DNA from: Canna indica
Taxonomy: Eukaryota > Streptophyta > Magnoliopsida > Zingiberales > Cannaceae
Length of the DNA: 64,000 nucleotides
Direction of reading: 5' to 3'
Assembly: GCA_034359265.1 (NCBI GenBank)
Contig: CP136897.1
Coordinates: 33,901,501-33,965,500, forward strand
Made by a program: the position numbers and the translations under genes. This document shows, one piece after another, positions 55,328-64,000 of this stretch. How positions within the stretch are numbered: position 1 is the stretch's first letter; each line of letters opens with the position of its first letter. Below the pieces are notes generated by a model. The model had not been told where the DNA came from, did not search any database, and worked only from the letters and a program-made list of their open reading frames with translations.

Positions 55328-55692
55328 TTCTTTTACTACTATTTGATTGCACGATGAGATCATTTTTTTTACCAATCTTTCTAACCAAACGTTAAGGACG
55401 GACGACATCGTCGCCATAAATCTTGGTTGTCGATCGCCCGCGCGGGGCCTGCCGTAACCTCTACGGTTGGCTCGATCGACCAACCGACCCGAAAAATTAA
55501 TATTTGTAAATAAATAAGAAAAATAACATTTCAATTATTATTTTTCGTTTAAAACGGGCGTAAATCCATGCATTATTGTCCGATTTCAGTTTTTCACGTG
55601 GCGCTGAAAGGCGCGCGAAGAGTCGAAGAAAATGACCCCGAGCTGTCCCTCGGACGCTCACCGTTATTAGCCGACGATCAGAAGTGCATGAT

Positions 55693-55811
55693 GGGTGCGA
55701 TCATACCAGCACTAAGGCACCGGATCCCATCAGAACTTCGAAGTTAAGCGTGCTTGGGCGAGAGTAGTACTAGGATCGGTGACCCCCTGGGAAGTCCTCG
55801 TGTTGCACTTG
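55693..55811 (+). rRNA. 5S_rRNA: 5S rRNA gene (copy 118)
   Basis: C24G, C46T, G85C, C117T; -1 is T. Terminator TTGTTTTTTT. Confidence 0.95.
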
Positions 55812-56177
55812 TTTTTTTATTACCTATTTGATTGCACGACGAGATCATTTTTTTTACCAATCTTTCAAACCAAACGTTAAGGACGGACGACGTCGTCGCC
55901 ATAAATCTTGGCTGTCGATCGCCCGCGCGGGGCCCGCCGCAACCTCTACGGCCGGCTCGATCGACCAACCGACCCAAAAAATTTAAATTTGTAAATAAAT
56001 AAGAAAAATAACATTTCAATTATTATTTTTCATTTAAAACGGGCGTAACTCCGTGCATTATTGTCCGATTTCAGCTTTTCACGTGGCGCTGAAAGGCGCG
56101 CGAAGAGACGAAGAAAATGACCCAGAGCTGTCCCTCGGACGCTCACCCTTATTTGCCGACGATCAGAATTGCATGAC

Positions 56178-56296
56178 GGGTGCGATCATACCAGCACTAA
56201 CGCACCTGATCCCATCAAAACTTTGAAGTTAAGCGTGCTTGGGCGAGAGTAGTACTAAGGTGGGTGACCCCCTGGGAAGTTCTCGTGTTGCACCTT
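56178..56296 (+). rRNA. 5S_rRNA: 5S rRNA gene (copy 119)
   Basis: G30T, G41A, C46T, C47T, G81A, A83G, C104T. Box C starts AGGTGGGTGA. Confidence 0.94.
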
Positions 56297-56652
56297 TTTT
56301 TTTTACTACCTATTTGATAGCACGACGAGATCATTTTTTTTACTAATCTTTCTAACCAAACGTTAAGGACGGACGACGTCGTCGCCATAAAATTTTGCTG
56401 TCGATTTCTCGCCGCAACCTCTACGGCCGGCTCGATCGACCAACCGACCCGAAAAATTAAAATTTGTAAATAAATAAGAAAAATAATATTTCAATTATTA
56501 TTTTTCGTTTAAAACGGGCGTAACTTCGTGCATTATTGTCCGATTTCAGCTTTTCACGTGGCGCTGAAAGGCGCGCGAAGAGACGAAGAAAATGACCCCG
56601 AGCTATCCCTCGGACGCTCACCCTTATTAGCCGACAATCAGAAGTGCATGAC

Positions 56653-56792
56653 GGGTGCGATCATACCAGCACTAACGCACCGGATCCCATCAGAACTCCG
56701 AAGTTAAGCGTGCTTGGGCGAGAGTAGTACGTGCTTGGGCGAGAGTAGTACTAGGATGGGTGACCCCCTAGGAAGTCCTCGTGTTGCACCTT
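56653..56792 (+). rRNA. 5S_rRNA: 5S rRNA gene with 21-nt internal duplication (copy 120)
   Basis: Gene positions 58-78 occur twice in a row (56710-56730 and 56731-56751), making a 140-nt gene. The end of box A and the intermediate element are doubled and box C is moved 21 bp (about two helical turns) from box A. Otherwise only G97A. Its RNA would carry an extra 21 nt around helix II and loop A and is probably not usable in ribosomes. Confidence 0.93.
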
Positions 56793-57148
56793 TTTTTTTA
56801 CTACCTATTTGATTGCACGACGAGATCATTTTTTTTACTAATCTTTCTAACCAAACGTTAAGGACGGACGACGTCATCGCCATAAAATTTGGCTGTCGAT
56901 CGCCCGCCGCAACCTCTACGGCCGGCTCGATCGACCAACCGACCCGAAAATTTAAAATTTGTAAATAAATACGAAAAATAACATTTCAATTATTATTTTT
57001 CGTTTAAAACGGGCGTAACTCCGTGCATTATTGTCCGATTTCAGCTTTTCACGTGGCGCTGAAAGGCGCGCGAAGAGACGAAGAAAATGACACCCGAACT
57101 CTCCCTCGGACGCTCACCCTTATTAGTCGACGATCAGAAGTGCATATC

Positions 57149-57267
57149 GGGTGTGATCATACAAGCACTAACGCACCCGATCCCATCAGAACTCTGAAGT
57201 TAAACGTGCTTGGGCGAGAGTAGTACTAGGATGGGTGACCCCCTAGGAAGTCCTCGCGTTGCACGTT
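57149..57267 (+). rRNA. 5S_rRNA: 5S rRNA gene (copy 121)
   Basis: C6T, C15A, G30C, C47T, G56A, G97A, T109C, C117G. Confidence 0.94.
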
Positions 57268-57634
57268 TTTTTTTACTACCTATTTCATTGCACGACGAGA
57301 TCATTTTTTTTACCAATCTTTCTAACCAAAGGTTAAGGACGAACGACGTCGTCGCCATAAATCTTGGCTGTCGATCGCCCGCGCGGGGCCCGCCGCAACC
57401 TCTACGGCCGGCTCGATCGACCAACCGACCCAAAAAATTAAAAATTTTAAATAAATAAGAAAAATTACATTTCAATTATTATTTTTCGTTTAAAACGGGC
57501 GTAACTCCGTGCATTATTGTCCGATTTCAGCTTTTCACGTGGCGCTGAAAGGCGCGCAAAGAGACGAAGAAAATGACCCTCGAACTCTCCCTCGGACGCT
57601 CACCCTTATTAGCCAACGATCAGAAGTGTATATC

Positions 57635-57753
57635 GGGTGTGATCATACCAGCACTAACGCACCCGATCCCATCAGAACTCTGAAGTTAAACGTGCTTGGG
57701 CGAGAGTAGTACTAGGATGGGTGACCCCCTAGGAAGTCCTCGCGTTGCACGTT
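57635..57753 (+). rRNA. 5S_rRNA: 5S rRNA gene (copy 122)
   Basis: C6T, G30C, C47T, G56A, G97A, T109C, C117G; neighbour duplicate of copy 121 at 486 bp. Confidence 0.94.
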
Positions 57754-58119
57754 TTTTTTTACTACCTATTTGATTGCACGACGAGATCATTTTTTTTACC
57801 AATCTTTCTAACCAAACGTTAAGGACGAACGACGTCGTCGCCATAAATCTTGGCTGTCGATCGCCCGCGCGGGGCCCGCCGCAACCTCTACGGCCGGCTC
57901 GATCGACCAACCGACCCGAAAAATTAAAGTTTGTAAATAAATAAGAAAAATTACATTTCAATTATTATTTTTCGTTTAAAACGGGCGTAACTCCGTGCAT
58001 TATTGTCCGATTTCAGCTTTTCACGTGGCGCTGAAAGGCGCGCGAAGAGACGAAGAAAATGACCCTGAGCTGTCCCTCGGACGCTCACCCTTATTAGCCG
58101 ACGATCTGAAGTGCATGAC

Positions 58120-58238
58120 GGGTGCGATCATACAAGCACTAACGCACCGGATCCCATCAAAACTCCGAAGTTAAGCGTGCTTGGGCGAGAGTAGTACTAG
58201 GATGGGTGACAGCCTGGGAAGTCCTCGTGTTGCACCTT
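58120..58238 (+). rRNA. 5S_rRNA: 5S rRNA gene (copy 123)
   Basis: C15A, G41A, C92A, C93G (box C end, GACAGCCTGG). Confidence 0.95.
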
Positions 58239-58604
58239 TTTTTTTACTACCTATTTGATTGCACGACGAGATCATTTTTTTTACCAATCTTTCTAACCAA
58301 ACGTTAAGGACGGACGACGTCGTCACCATAAATCTTGGCTGTCGATCGCCCGCGCGGGGCTCACCGCAACCTCTACGGCCGGCTCGATCGACCAACCGAC
58401 CCGAAAAATTAAAATTTGTAAATAAATAAGAAAAATAACATTTTAATTATTATTTTTCGTTTAAAACGGGCGTAACTCCGTGCATTATTGTCCGATTTCA
58501 GCTTTTCACGTGGCGCTAAAAGGCGCGCGAAGAGACGAAGAAAATGACCCCGAGCTATCCCTCGGACGCTCACCCTTATTAGTCGACGATCAGAAGTGCA
58601 TGAC

Positions 58605-58722
58605 GGGTGCGATCATACCAGCACTAACGCACCGGATCCCATCAGAACTCCGAAGTGAAGCGTGCTTGGGCGAGAGTAGTACTAGGACGGTGACCCCCTG
58701 GGAAGTCCTCGTGGTGCACCTT
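58605..58722 (+). rRNA. 5S_rRNA: 5S rRNA gene with 1-nt deletion in box C (copy 124)
   Basis: GGATGGGTGA at 81-90 is shortened to GGACGGTGA. Also T53G and T111G. TFIIIA binding is expected to suffer. Confidence 0.93.
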
Positions 58723-59077
58723 TTTTTTTACTACCTATTTGATTGCACGACGAGTTCATTTTTTTTACCAATCTTTCTAACCAAACGTTAAAGACGGACG
58801 ACGTCGTCGACATAAAATTTGGCTGTCGATCGCCCTCCGCAACCTCTATGACTGGCTCGATCGACCAACCGACCCGAAAAACTAAAATTTGTAAATAAAT
58901 AAGAAAAATAACATTTCAATTATTATTTTTCGTTTAAAACGGGCATAACTCCGTGCATTATTGTCTGATTTCAACTTTTCACGTGGCGCTAAAAGGCGCG
59001 CGAAGAGACGAAGAAAATGACCCCGAGCTATCCCTCGGACGCTCACCCTTATTAGCCGACGATCAGAAAAGCATGAC

Positions 59078-59196
59078 GGGTGCGATCATACCAGCACTAA
59101 CGCACTGGATCACATTAGAACTCTGAAGTTAAGCGTGCTTGGGCGAGAGTAGTACTAGGATGGGTTACCCCCTGAGAAGTCCTCGTGTTACACTTT
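59078..59196 (+). rRNA. 5S_rRNA: 5S rRNA gene (copy 125)
   Basis: C29T, C35A, C39T, C47T, G89T, G98A, G113A, C117T. Same lineage as copies 129 and 130. Confidence 0.94.
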
Positions 59197-59562
59197 TTTT
59201 TTTACTACCTATTTGATTGCACGACGAGATCATTTTTTTTACCAATCTTTCTAACCAAACGTTAAAGACGGACGACGTCGTCGACATAAAATTTGGCTGT
59301 CGATCGCCCGCGCGGGTCCCGCCGCAACCTCTACGACTGGCTCGATCGACCAACCGACCCGAAAAATTATAATTTGTAAATAAATAAGAAATATAACATT
59401 TCAATTATTATTTTTCGTTTAAAACGGGCGTAACTCCGTGCATTATTGTCCGATTTGAGTTTTTCACGTGGCGCTAAAAGGCGCGCAAAGAGACGAAGAA
59501 AATGACCCCGAGCTATCCCTCGGACGCTCACCCTTATTAACCGACGATCAGAAGTGCATGAC

Positions 59563-59681
59563 GGTTGCGATCATAACAGCACTAACGCACCGGATCCCAT
59601 CAAAACTCCGAAGTTAAGCGTGCTTGGGCGAGAGTAGTACTAGGATGGGTGACCCCCTGGGAAGTCCTCGTGTTGCACCTT
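59563..59681 (+). rRNA. 5S_rRNA: 5S rRNA gene (copy 126)
   Basis: G3T, C14A, G41A. Confidence 0.96.
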
Positions 59682-60036
59682 TTTTTTTACTACCTATTTG
59701 ATTGCACGACGAGATCATTTTTTTTACCAATCTTTCTAACCAAACGTTAAAGACGGACGACGTCGTCGACATAAAATTTGGCTGTCGATCGCCCTCCGCA
59801 ACCTCTATGACTGGCTCGATCGACCAACCGACCCGAAAAATTAAAATTTGTAAATAAATAAGAAATATAACATTTCAATTATTATTTTTCGTTTAAAACG
59901 GGCGTAACTCCGTGCATTATTGTCCGATTTGAGTTTTTCACGTGGCGCTAAAAGACGCGCGAAGAGACGAAGAAAATGACCCCGAGCTATCCCTCGGATG
60001 CTCACCCTTATTAGCCGACGATCAGAAGTGCATGAT

Positions 60037-60155
60037 GGGTGCGATCATACCAGCACTAACCCATCGGATCCCATCAGAACTCCGAAGTTAAGTGTGCTTG
60101 GGCGAGAGTAGTACTAGGATGGGTGACCCCCTGGGAAGTCCTCGTGTTGCACCTT
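60037..60155 (+). rRNA. 5S_rRNA: 5S rRNA gene (copy 127)
   Basis: G25C, C28T, C57T; -1 is T. Matches copy 131. Confidence 0.96.
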
Positions 60156-60521
60156 TTTTTTTACTACCTATTTGATTGCACGACGAGATCATTTTTTTTA
60201 CCAATCTTTCTAACCAAACGTTAAGGACGGACGACGTCGTCGACATAAAATTTGGCTGTCGATCGCCCGCGCGGGGCCCGCCGCAACCTCTACGGCCGGC
60301 TCGATCGACCAAGCGACCCAAAAAATTAAAATTTGTAAATAAATAAGAAATATAACATTTCAATTATTATTTTTCATTTAAAACGGGCGTAACTCCGTGC
60401 ATTGTTATCTGATTTCAGCTTTTCACGTGGCGCTAAAAAGCGCGCGAAGAGACGAAGAAAATGACCCCGAGCTATCCCTCGGACGCTCACCCTTATTAGC
60501 CGACGATCAGAAGTGCATGAG

Positions 60522-60640
60522 GGGTGAGATCATACCAGCACTAACGCACCGGATCCCATCAGAACTCCGAAGTTAAACGTGCTTGGGCGAAAGTAGTACT
60601 AGGATGGGTGACCCCCTGGGAAGTCCTCGTGTTGCAACTT
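60522..60640 (+). rRNA. 5S_rRNA: 5S rRNA gene (copy 128)
   Basis: C6A, G56A, G70A, C116A; -1 is G (CATGAGGGGTG). Matches copies 132 and 133. Confidence 0.95.
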
Positions 60641-61006
60641 TTTTTTTACTATCTATTTGATTGCACGACGAGATCATTTTTTTTACCAATCTTTCTAACC
60701 AAACGTTAAGGACGGACGACGTCGTCGACATAAAATTTGGCTGTCGATCGCCCGCGCGGGGCCCGCCGCAACCTCTACGGCCGGCTCGGTCGACCAACCG
60801 ACCCGAAAAATTAAAATTTGTAAATAAATAAGAAAAATAACATTTCAATTATTATTTTTCGTTTAAAACGGGCGTAACTCCGTGCATTATTGTCCGATTT
60901 CAGCTTTTCACGCGGCACTAAAAGGCGCGCGAAGAGACGAAGAAAATGACCCCGAGCTATCCCTCGGACGCTCACCCTTATTAGTCGACGATCAGAAAAG
61001 CATGAC

Positions 61007-61125
61007 GGGTGCGATCATACCAGCACTAACGCACTGGATCACATTAGAACTCTCAAGTTAAGCGTGCTTGGGTGAGAGTAGTACTAGGATGGGTGACCCC
61101 CTGAGAAGTCCTCGTGTTACACTTT
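61007..61125 (+). rRNA. 5S_rRNA: 5S rRNA gene (copy 129)
   Basis: C29T, C35A, C39T, C47T, G48C, C67T, G98A, G113A, C117T. Confidence 0.94.
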
Positions 61126-61491
61126 TTTTTTTACTACCTATTTGATTGCACAACGAGATCATTTTTTTTACCAATCTTTCTAACCAAACGTTAAAGACGG
61201 ACGACGTCGTCGACATAAAATTTGGCTGTCGATCGCCCGCGCGGGTCCCGCCGCAACCTCTACGACTGGCTCGATCGACCAACCGACCCGAAAAATTAAA
61301 ATTTGTAAATAAATAAGAAATATAACATTTCAATTATTATTTTTCGTTTAAAACGGGCGTAACTCCGTGCATTATTGTCCGATTTGAGTTTTTCACGTGG
61401 CGCTAAAAGGCGCGCGAAGAGACGAAGAAAATGACCCCGAGCTATCCCTCGGACGCTCACCCTTATTAGCCGACCATCAGAAAAGCATGAC

Positions 61492-61610
61492 GGGTGCGAT
61501 CATACCAGCACTAACGCACTGGATCACATTAGAACTCTGAAGTTAAGCGTGCTTGGGCGAGAGTAGTACTAGGATGGGTTACCCCCTGAGAAGTCCTCGT
61601 GTTACACTTT
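61492..61610 (+). rRNA. 5S_rRNA: 5S rRNA gene (copy 130)
   Basis: C29T, C35A, C39T, C47T, G89T, G98A, G113A, C117T; the same eight changes as copy 125, 2414 bp upstream. Confidence 0.94.
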
Positions 61611-61976
61611 TTTTTTTACTACCTATTTGATTGCACGACGAGATCATTTTTTTTACCAATCTTTCTAACCAAACGTTAAAGACGGACGACGTCGTCGACA
61701 TAAAATTTGGCTGTCGATCGCCCGCGCGGGTCCCGCCGCAACCTCTACGACTGGCTCGATCGACCAACCGACCCGAAAAATTATAATTTGTAAATAAATA
61801 AGAAATATAACATTTCAATTATTATTTTTCGTTTAAAACGGGCGTAACTCCGTGCATTATTGTCCGATTTGAGTTTTTCACGTGGCGCTAAAAGGCGCGC
61901 GAAGAGACGAAGAAAATGACCCCGAGCTATCCATCGGATGCTCACCCTTATTAGCCGACGATCAGAAGTGCATGAT

Positions 61977-62095
61977 GGGTGCGATCATACCAGCACTAAC
62001 CCATCGGATCCCATCAGAACTCCGAAGTTAAGTGTGCTTGGGCGAGAGTAGTACTAGGATGGGTGACCCCCTGGGAAGTCCTCGTGTTGGACCTT
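61977..62095 (+). rRNA. 5S_rRNA: 5S rRNA gene (copy 131)
   Basis: G25C, C28T, C57T, C114G; -1 is T. Copy 127 plus C114G, 1940 bp on. Confidence 0.95.
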
Positions 62096-62461
62096 TTTTT
62101 TTACTACCTATTTGATTGCACGACGAGATCATTTTTTTTACCAATCTTTCTAACCAAACGTTAAGGACGGACGACGTCGTCGACATAAAATTTGGCTGTC
62201 GATCGCCCGCGCGGGGCCCGCCGCAACATCTACGGCCGGCTCGATCGACCAACCGACCCGAAAAATTAAAATTTGTAAATAAATAAGAAATATAACATTT
62301 CAATTATTATTTTTCGTTTAAAACGGGCGTAACTCCGTGCATTATTATCCTATTTCAGCTTTTCACGTGGCGCTAAAAAGCGCGCGAAGAGACGAAGAAA
62401 ATGACCCCGAGCTATCCCTCGGACGCTCACCCTTATTAGCCGACGATCAGAAGTGCATGAG

Positions 62462-62580
62462 GGGTGCGATCATACCAGCACTAACGCACCGGATTCCATC
62501 AGAACTCCGAAGTTAAACGTGCTTGGGCGAAAGTAGTACTAGGATGGGTGACCCCCTAGGAAGTCCTCGTGTTGCAACTT
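62462..62580 (+). rRNA. 5S_rRNA: 5S rRNA gene (copy 132)
   Basis: C34T, G56A, G70A, G97A, C116A; -1 is G. Confidence 0.95.
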
Positions 62581-62644
62581 TTTTTTTACTACCTATTTGA
62601 TTGCACGACGAGATCATTTTTTTGACCAATCTTTCTAACCAAAC

Positions 62645-62675
62645 GTTAAGGACGGACGACCTCTACGGCCGGCTC
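62645..62675 (+). other. Spacer deletion junction, about 52 bp lost
   Basis: GGACGGACGAC joins CTCTACGGCCGG, removing most of the palindrome and the first part of the GC-rich block. Unit length 433 bp. Confidence 0.9.
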
Positions 62676-62894
62676 GATCGACCAACCGACCCGAAAAATT
62701 AAAATTTGTAAATAAATAAGAAATATAACATTTCAATTATTATTTTTCGTTTAAAACGGGCGTAACTCCGTGCATTATTATCCGATTTATTCTTTTCACG
62801 TGGCGCTAAAAAGCGCGCGAAGAGACGAAGAAAATGACCCCGAGCTATCCCTCGGACGCTCACCCTTATTAGCCGACGATCAGAAGTGCATGAG

Positions 62895-63013
62895 GGGTGC
62901 GATCATACCAGCACTAACGCACCGGATCCCATTAGAACTCCGAAGTTAAACGTGCTTGGGCGAAAGTAGTACTAGGATGGGTGACCCCCTATGAAGTCCT
63001 CGTGTTGCAACCT
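62895..63013 (+). rRNA. 5S_rRNA: 5S rRNA gene (copy 133)
   Basis: C39T, G56A, G70A, G97A, G98T, C116A, T118C; -1 is G. Confidence 0.94.
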
Positions 63014-63379
63014 TTTTTTTACTACCTATTTGATTGCACGACGAGATCATTTTTTTTACCAATCTTTCTAACCAAACGTTAAGGACGGACGACGTCGTCG
63101 ACATAAAATTTGGCTGTCGATCGCCCGCGCGGGGCCCACCGCAACCTCTACGGCCGGCTCGGTCGACCAACCGACCCGAAAAATTAAAATTTGTAAATAA
63201 ATAAGAAAAATAACATTTCAATTATTATTTTTCGTTTAAAACGGCCGTAACTCCATGCATTATTGTCCGATTTCAGCTCTTCATGTGGCACTAAAAGGCG
63301 CGCGAAGAGACGAAGAAAATGACCCCGAGCTATCCCTCAGACGCTCACCCTTATTAGCCGACGATCAGAAATGCATGAC

Positions 63380-63498
63380 GGTTGCGATCATACCAGCACT
63401 AACGCACCGGATCCCATTAGAACTCCGAAGTTAAGCGTGCTTGGGCGAGAGTAGTACTAGGATGGGTGACCCCTTGGGAAGTCCACCTGTTGGACCTT
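63380..63498 (+). rRNA. 5S_rRNA: 5S rRNA gene (copy 134)
   Basis: G3T, C39T, C95T, T106A, G108C, C114G. Confidence 0.94.
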
Positions 63499-63853
63499 TT
63501 TTTTTACTACCTATTTGATTGCACTACGAGATCATTTTTTTTACCAATCTTTCTAACCAAACGTTAAGGACGGACAACGTCGTCAACGTAAAATTTGGCT
63601 GTCGATCGCCCGCCGCAACCTCTACGGCCGGCTCGATCGACCAACCGACCCAAAAAATTAAAATTTGTAAATAAATAAGAAAAATGACATTTCAATTATT
63701 ATTTTTGGTTTAAAACGGGCGTAACTCCATGCATTATTGTCCGATTTCTGCTTTTCACGTGGCGCTAAAAGGCGCGCGAAGAGACCAAGAAAATGACCCC
63801 GAGCTATCCCTCGGACGCTCACCCTTATTAGCCGACGATCAGAAGTGCATGAC

Positions 63854-63972
63854 GGGTGCAATCATACCAGCACTAACGCACCGGATCCCATCAGAACTCC
63901 GAAGTTAAGCGTGCTTGGGCGAGAGTAATACTAGGATGGGTGACACCCTGGGAAGTCCTCGTGTTGCACCTT
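63854..63972 (+). rRNA. 5S_rRNA: 5S rRNA gene (copy 135)
   Basis: G7A, G75A, C92A. Last gene in the window; the spacer beyond it is cut by the window edge. Confidence 0.96.
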
Positions 63973-64000
63973 TTTTTTTACTACCTATTTGATTGCACGA

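Larger units (their letters stand above)
1..64000 (+). repeat. 5S rDNA tandem array, whole window
   Basis: The same unit of gene plus spacer recurs from end to end, always in the same orientation, with 135 gene loci and a mean spacing near 474 bp (485 bp in intact units). Neither window edge leaves the array: it begins in the spacer just after a terminator and ends in the same part of a spacer. Every interval between neighbouring genes is accounted for by spacer, so there is no room for another gene. In plants such arrays supply cytosolic 5S rRNA for the large ribosomal subunit. Confidence 0.98.

Noticed and set aside
1..64000. CRISPR array or bacterial repeat region
   Set aside because: The period is 485 bp, not 60-70 bp. 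The conserved part is a plant 5S gene, and there are no short unique spacers or cas genes.
1..64000. 5S-derived retroelement (SINE3-like or Cassandra LTR element)
   Set aside because: Full genes with terminators repeat head to tail at fixed spacing. I see no LTR, primer-binding site, poly-A tail or target-site duplication.
1..64000. Centromeric or other non-genic satellite
   Set aside because: Each unit contains a recognisable 5S gene with Pol III boxes and a T-run.
1..64000. A previously undescribed system hidden in the array
   Set aside because: Both strands and all gene intervals were read. Every stretch is gene, spacer or a junction of these, so nothing remains to be explained by another system.
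1..64000. Naming the plant genus
   Set aside because: The gene is too conserved and I do not recognise the spacer with confidence; a database search with the 366-bp spacer would settle it.

Overview
The window is one uninterrupted array of 5S ribosomal RNA genes from a nuclear plant genome. I see no protein-coding gene, tRNA, transposon or CRISPR array in it. The gene (GGGTGCGATC at the start, GTTAAGCGTG box A, GGATGGGTGA box C, TTGCACC at the end, then a run of T) is the angiosperm type of 5S rRNA. The genus cannot be named from the sequence alone. All gene copies lie on the + strand.

I count 135 5S loci: 130 span the whole gene (one of these has a 21-nt internal duplication) and 5 are truncated or internally deleted. 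The standard unit is 485 bp: about 119 bp of gene plus about 366 bp of spacer. The spacer runs in this order: T-run terminator; a second T-run about 30 bp further on; a 12-bp palindrome (GACGACGTCGTC); a GC-rich block; an AT-rich block; and the upstream promoter with a TATA-like TTATTA at -29 to -24. Substitutions below are written as consensus base, gene position, observed base (G87T), numbering the first G of GGGTGCGATC as 1. Box A is about 50-64, the intermediate element 67-72 and box C 80-97. These box limits come from known plant 5S genes. The consensus is my own reading of the commonest base.

Layout. From 1 to about 26 kb the copies are diverse, spacing varies (193-535 bp), and four of the five broken genes lie here. 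From 26.9 to 35.2 kb eighteen successive genes are spaced at exactly 485 bp, the copies are close to consensus, and a five-unit higher-order pattern is visible. From 35 to 41 kb small two- to five-unit duplications alternate. From 40.9 to 49.5 kb a nine-unit block of 4,318 bp is present twice in tandem, with a partial third copy near 51 kb. From 50 to 64 kb diversity rises again, with one spacer-spacer fusion lacking a gene, one 5'-truncated gene and one gene with the internal duplication.

How it works: each gene is transcribed by RNA polymerase III from its internal control region (TFIIIA and TFIIIC binding), helped in plants by short upstream elements, and ends at the T-run. The duplications, fusions and block homogeneity are what unequal crossing-over and gene conversion produce in a tandem array. 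The many short open reading frames, including a recurrent 91-codon one antisense to the 3' half of the gene, are by-products of the repeat. I found no undescribed biological system here; the interest lies in array structure and in the broken or unusual copies.
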